NCBI GenBank assembly: GCA_965249455.1
Contig: OZ252236.1
Location: forward strand, 124,001-188,000
Reading direction: 5' to 3'
From: Jiulongibacter sp024742395
GTDB lineage: Bacteria; Bacteroidota; Bacteroidia; Cytophagales; Spirosomataceae
Length of the DNA: 64,000 nucleotides
Position 1 is the first letter of the stretch, and every line of letters begins with the position of its first letter. Shown piece by piece: positions 63,475 to 64,000 of this stretch. Position numbers and translations under genes: made by a program. Under the pieces are notes generated by a model. That model had not been told where the DNA came from. It saw nothing but the letters and a program-made list of their open reading frames with translations, and made no database searches.

Positions 63475-64000
63475 GCTAATAGGGTCATATAAATCTTATC
63501 TAAATTAAGAGATATAATAAACTATAACAATTTATGATACCGAAAGGCTTGGAAGTCATAGGTAAATTAGAATGGTATCAAGTGGCGTTTCTTGCCTTTA
63601 ACGGAGTCTCGTGAGGGTTACAATGAGGGTAAACTGATATGGGTAATAAATACATAAACCTATTCTGACTGTTTCATTGCTATCATTTTATTGGATTGGG
63701 TATAGAGGTTTCCTTTTATAAACTTCCCTTTTCAGTATGCAGCTTGTTAATTTCAAAACCTAAGGGAGAATTAGTAGGTGTTGTATCCAAGCACCAATAT
63801 TAATCACATAAGTACGCAGTATTACATGACCTTCCGGAGACGCGAGTGCTAATCAAATGACATTTTACTTTATCCTAACTATTTCATTTGTCTCGACAGG
63901 ATCTAAGGTAAAAATTTGTGAATTACCCAAAGCATTTAATAACCAAGAAGCGATGTTTATTAATAATGGAGACTTTACAGGATGTTGTTTGTTTTAAGTT
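63475..64000. other. Terminal intergenic region
   Basis: No complete gene is seen in the last 526 bases. A minus-strand frame of about 43 codons ending at 63865 has protein-like composition (…QIFTLDPVETNEIVRIK) but has a stop codon just upstream near the window edge, so it may be a gene remnant. The first 100 bases should hold the promoter of the TPR-LuxR gene. Confidence 0.4.

Noticed and set aside
63865..64000. C-terminal part of a minus-strand gene entering from the right edge
   Set aside because: The frame has protein-like composition, but a stop codon lies in frame about 10 bases from the window edge, leaving no start; at most a remnant.

Overview
The window comes from a Bacteroidota genome, most likely a Cytophagales-type aquatic or marine heterotroph. 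Supporting marks are a SusC/SusD pair with a one-protein hybrid two-component regulator, a type IX secretion C-terminal domain, 3-coathanger-stack-like ends, many LytTR regulators, AT-rich intergenic DNA and SPII lipoproteins. No rRNA or ordinary tRNA gene is present. No insertion sequence or CRISPR array was recognised.

Layout: (1) 1-1456 is the end of an arsenosugar operon (AhpD-like protein and radical SAM ArsS). (2) 1457-4217 is a low-density accessory stretch with copies of a degenerate repeat carrying small hairpins, a SecDF-P1-head-like lipoprotein and a HEPN-like hypothetical. (3) 4218-6815 holds a lipoprotein and a lone sulfatase. (4) 6924-11377 is an RNA-repair island: rtcB, a divergent WYL regulator, a band-7 slipin and, upstream of slipin, about 600 bases of structured non-coding RNA containing tRNA-like elements. 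(5) 11456-21784 holds a small membrane protein, MFS transporter, hemolysin III, sugar isomerase, LytS/LytR pair, TonB-type barrel, class D beta-lactamase and an Omp85-like barrel. (6) 22251-30507 is a secreted-protein locus with its own LytTR, response regulator and TPR histidine kinase. (7) 30843-45816 is a polysaccharide utilisation locus with four sulfatases, SusC, SusD and an HTCS. (8) 45995-63474 is a second secreted-protein locus with two very large proteins, two TPR-LuxR regulators and several tiny coupled frames.

Most notable is the RNA-repair island. The rtcB promoter and the non-coding RNA promoter share a 20-base box (a TACGCA-N7-TGCGTA inverted repeat) followed after exactly 12 bases by CTTTGTA, so one regulator, most simply the adjacent WYL protein, should control both. 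The RNA contains one tRNA-like fold with a shrunken anticodon arm and two folds in which the T-arm runs through a closed acceptor hairpin into the D-arm, a circularly permuted tRNA geometry. A 13-bp long-range helix closes a further domain just upstream of slipin.

The second theme is a family of three large secreted proteins sharing a module with an Asp-rich SGD-like motif and an SCP-x-E motif. One is preceded by a separate LytTR gene. In another the LytTR domain is fused in frame ahead of an export-signal-like segment. Three copies of a TGTC-N7-TGTC direct repeat lie upstream of the operons in the second locus.
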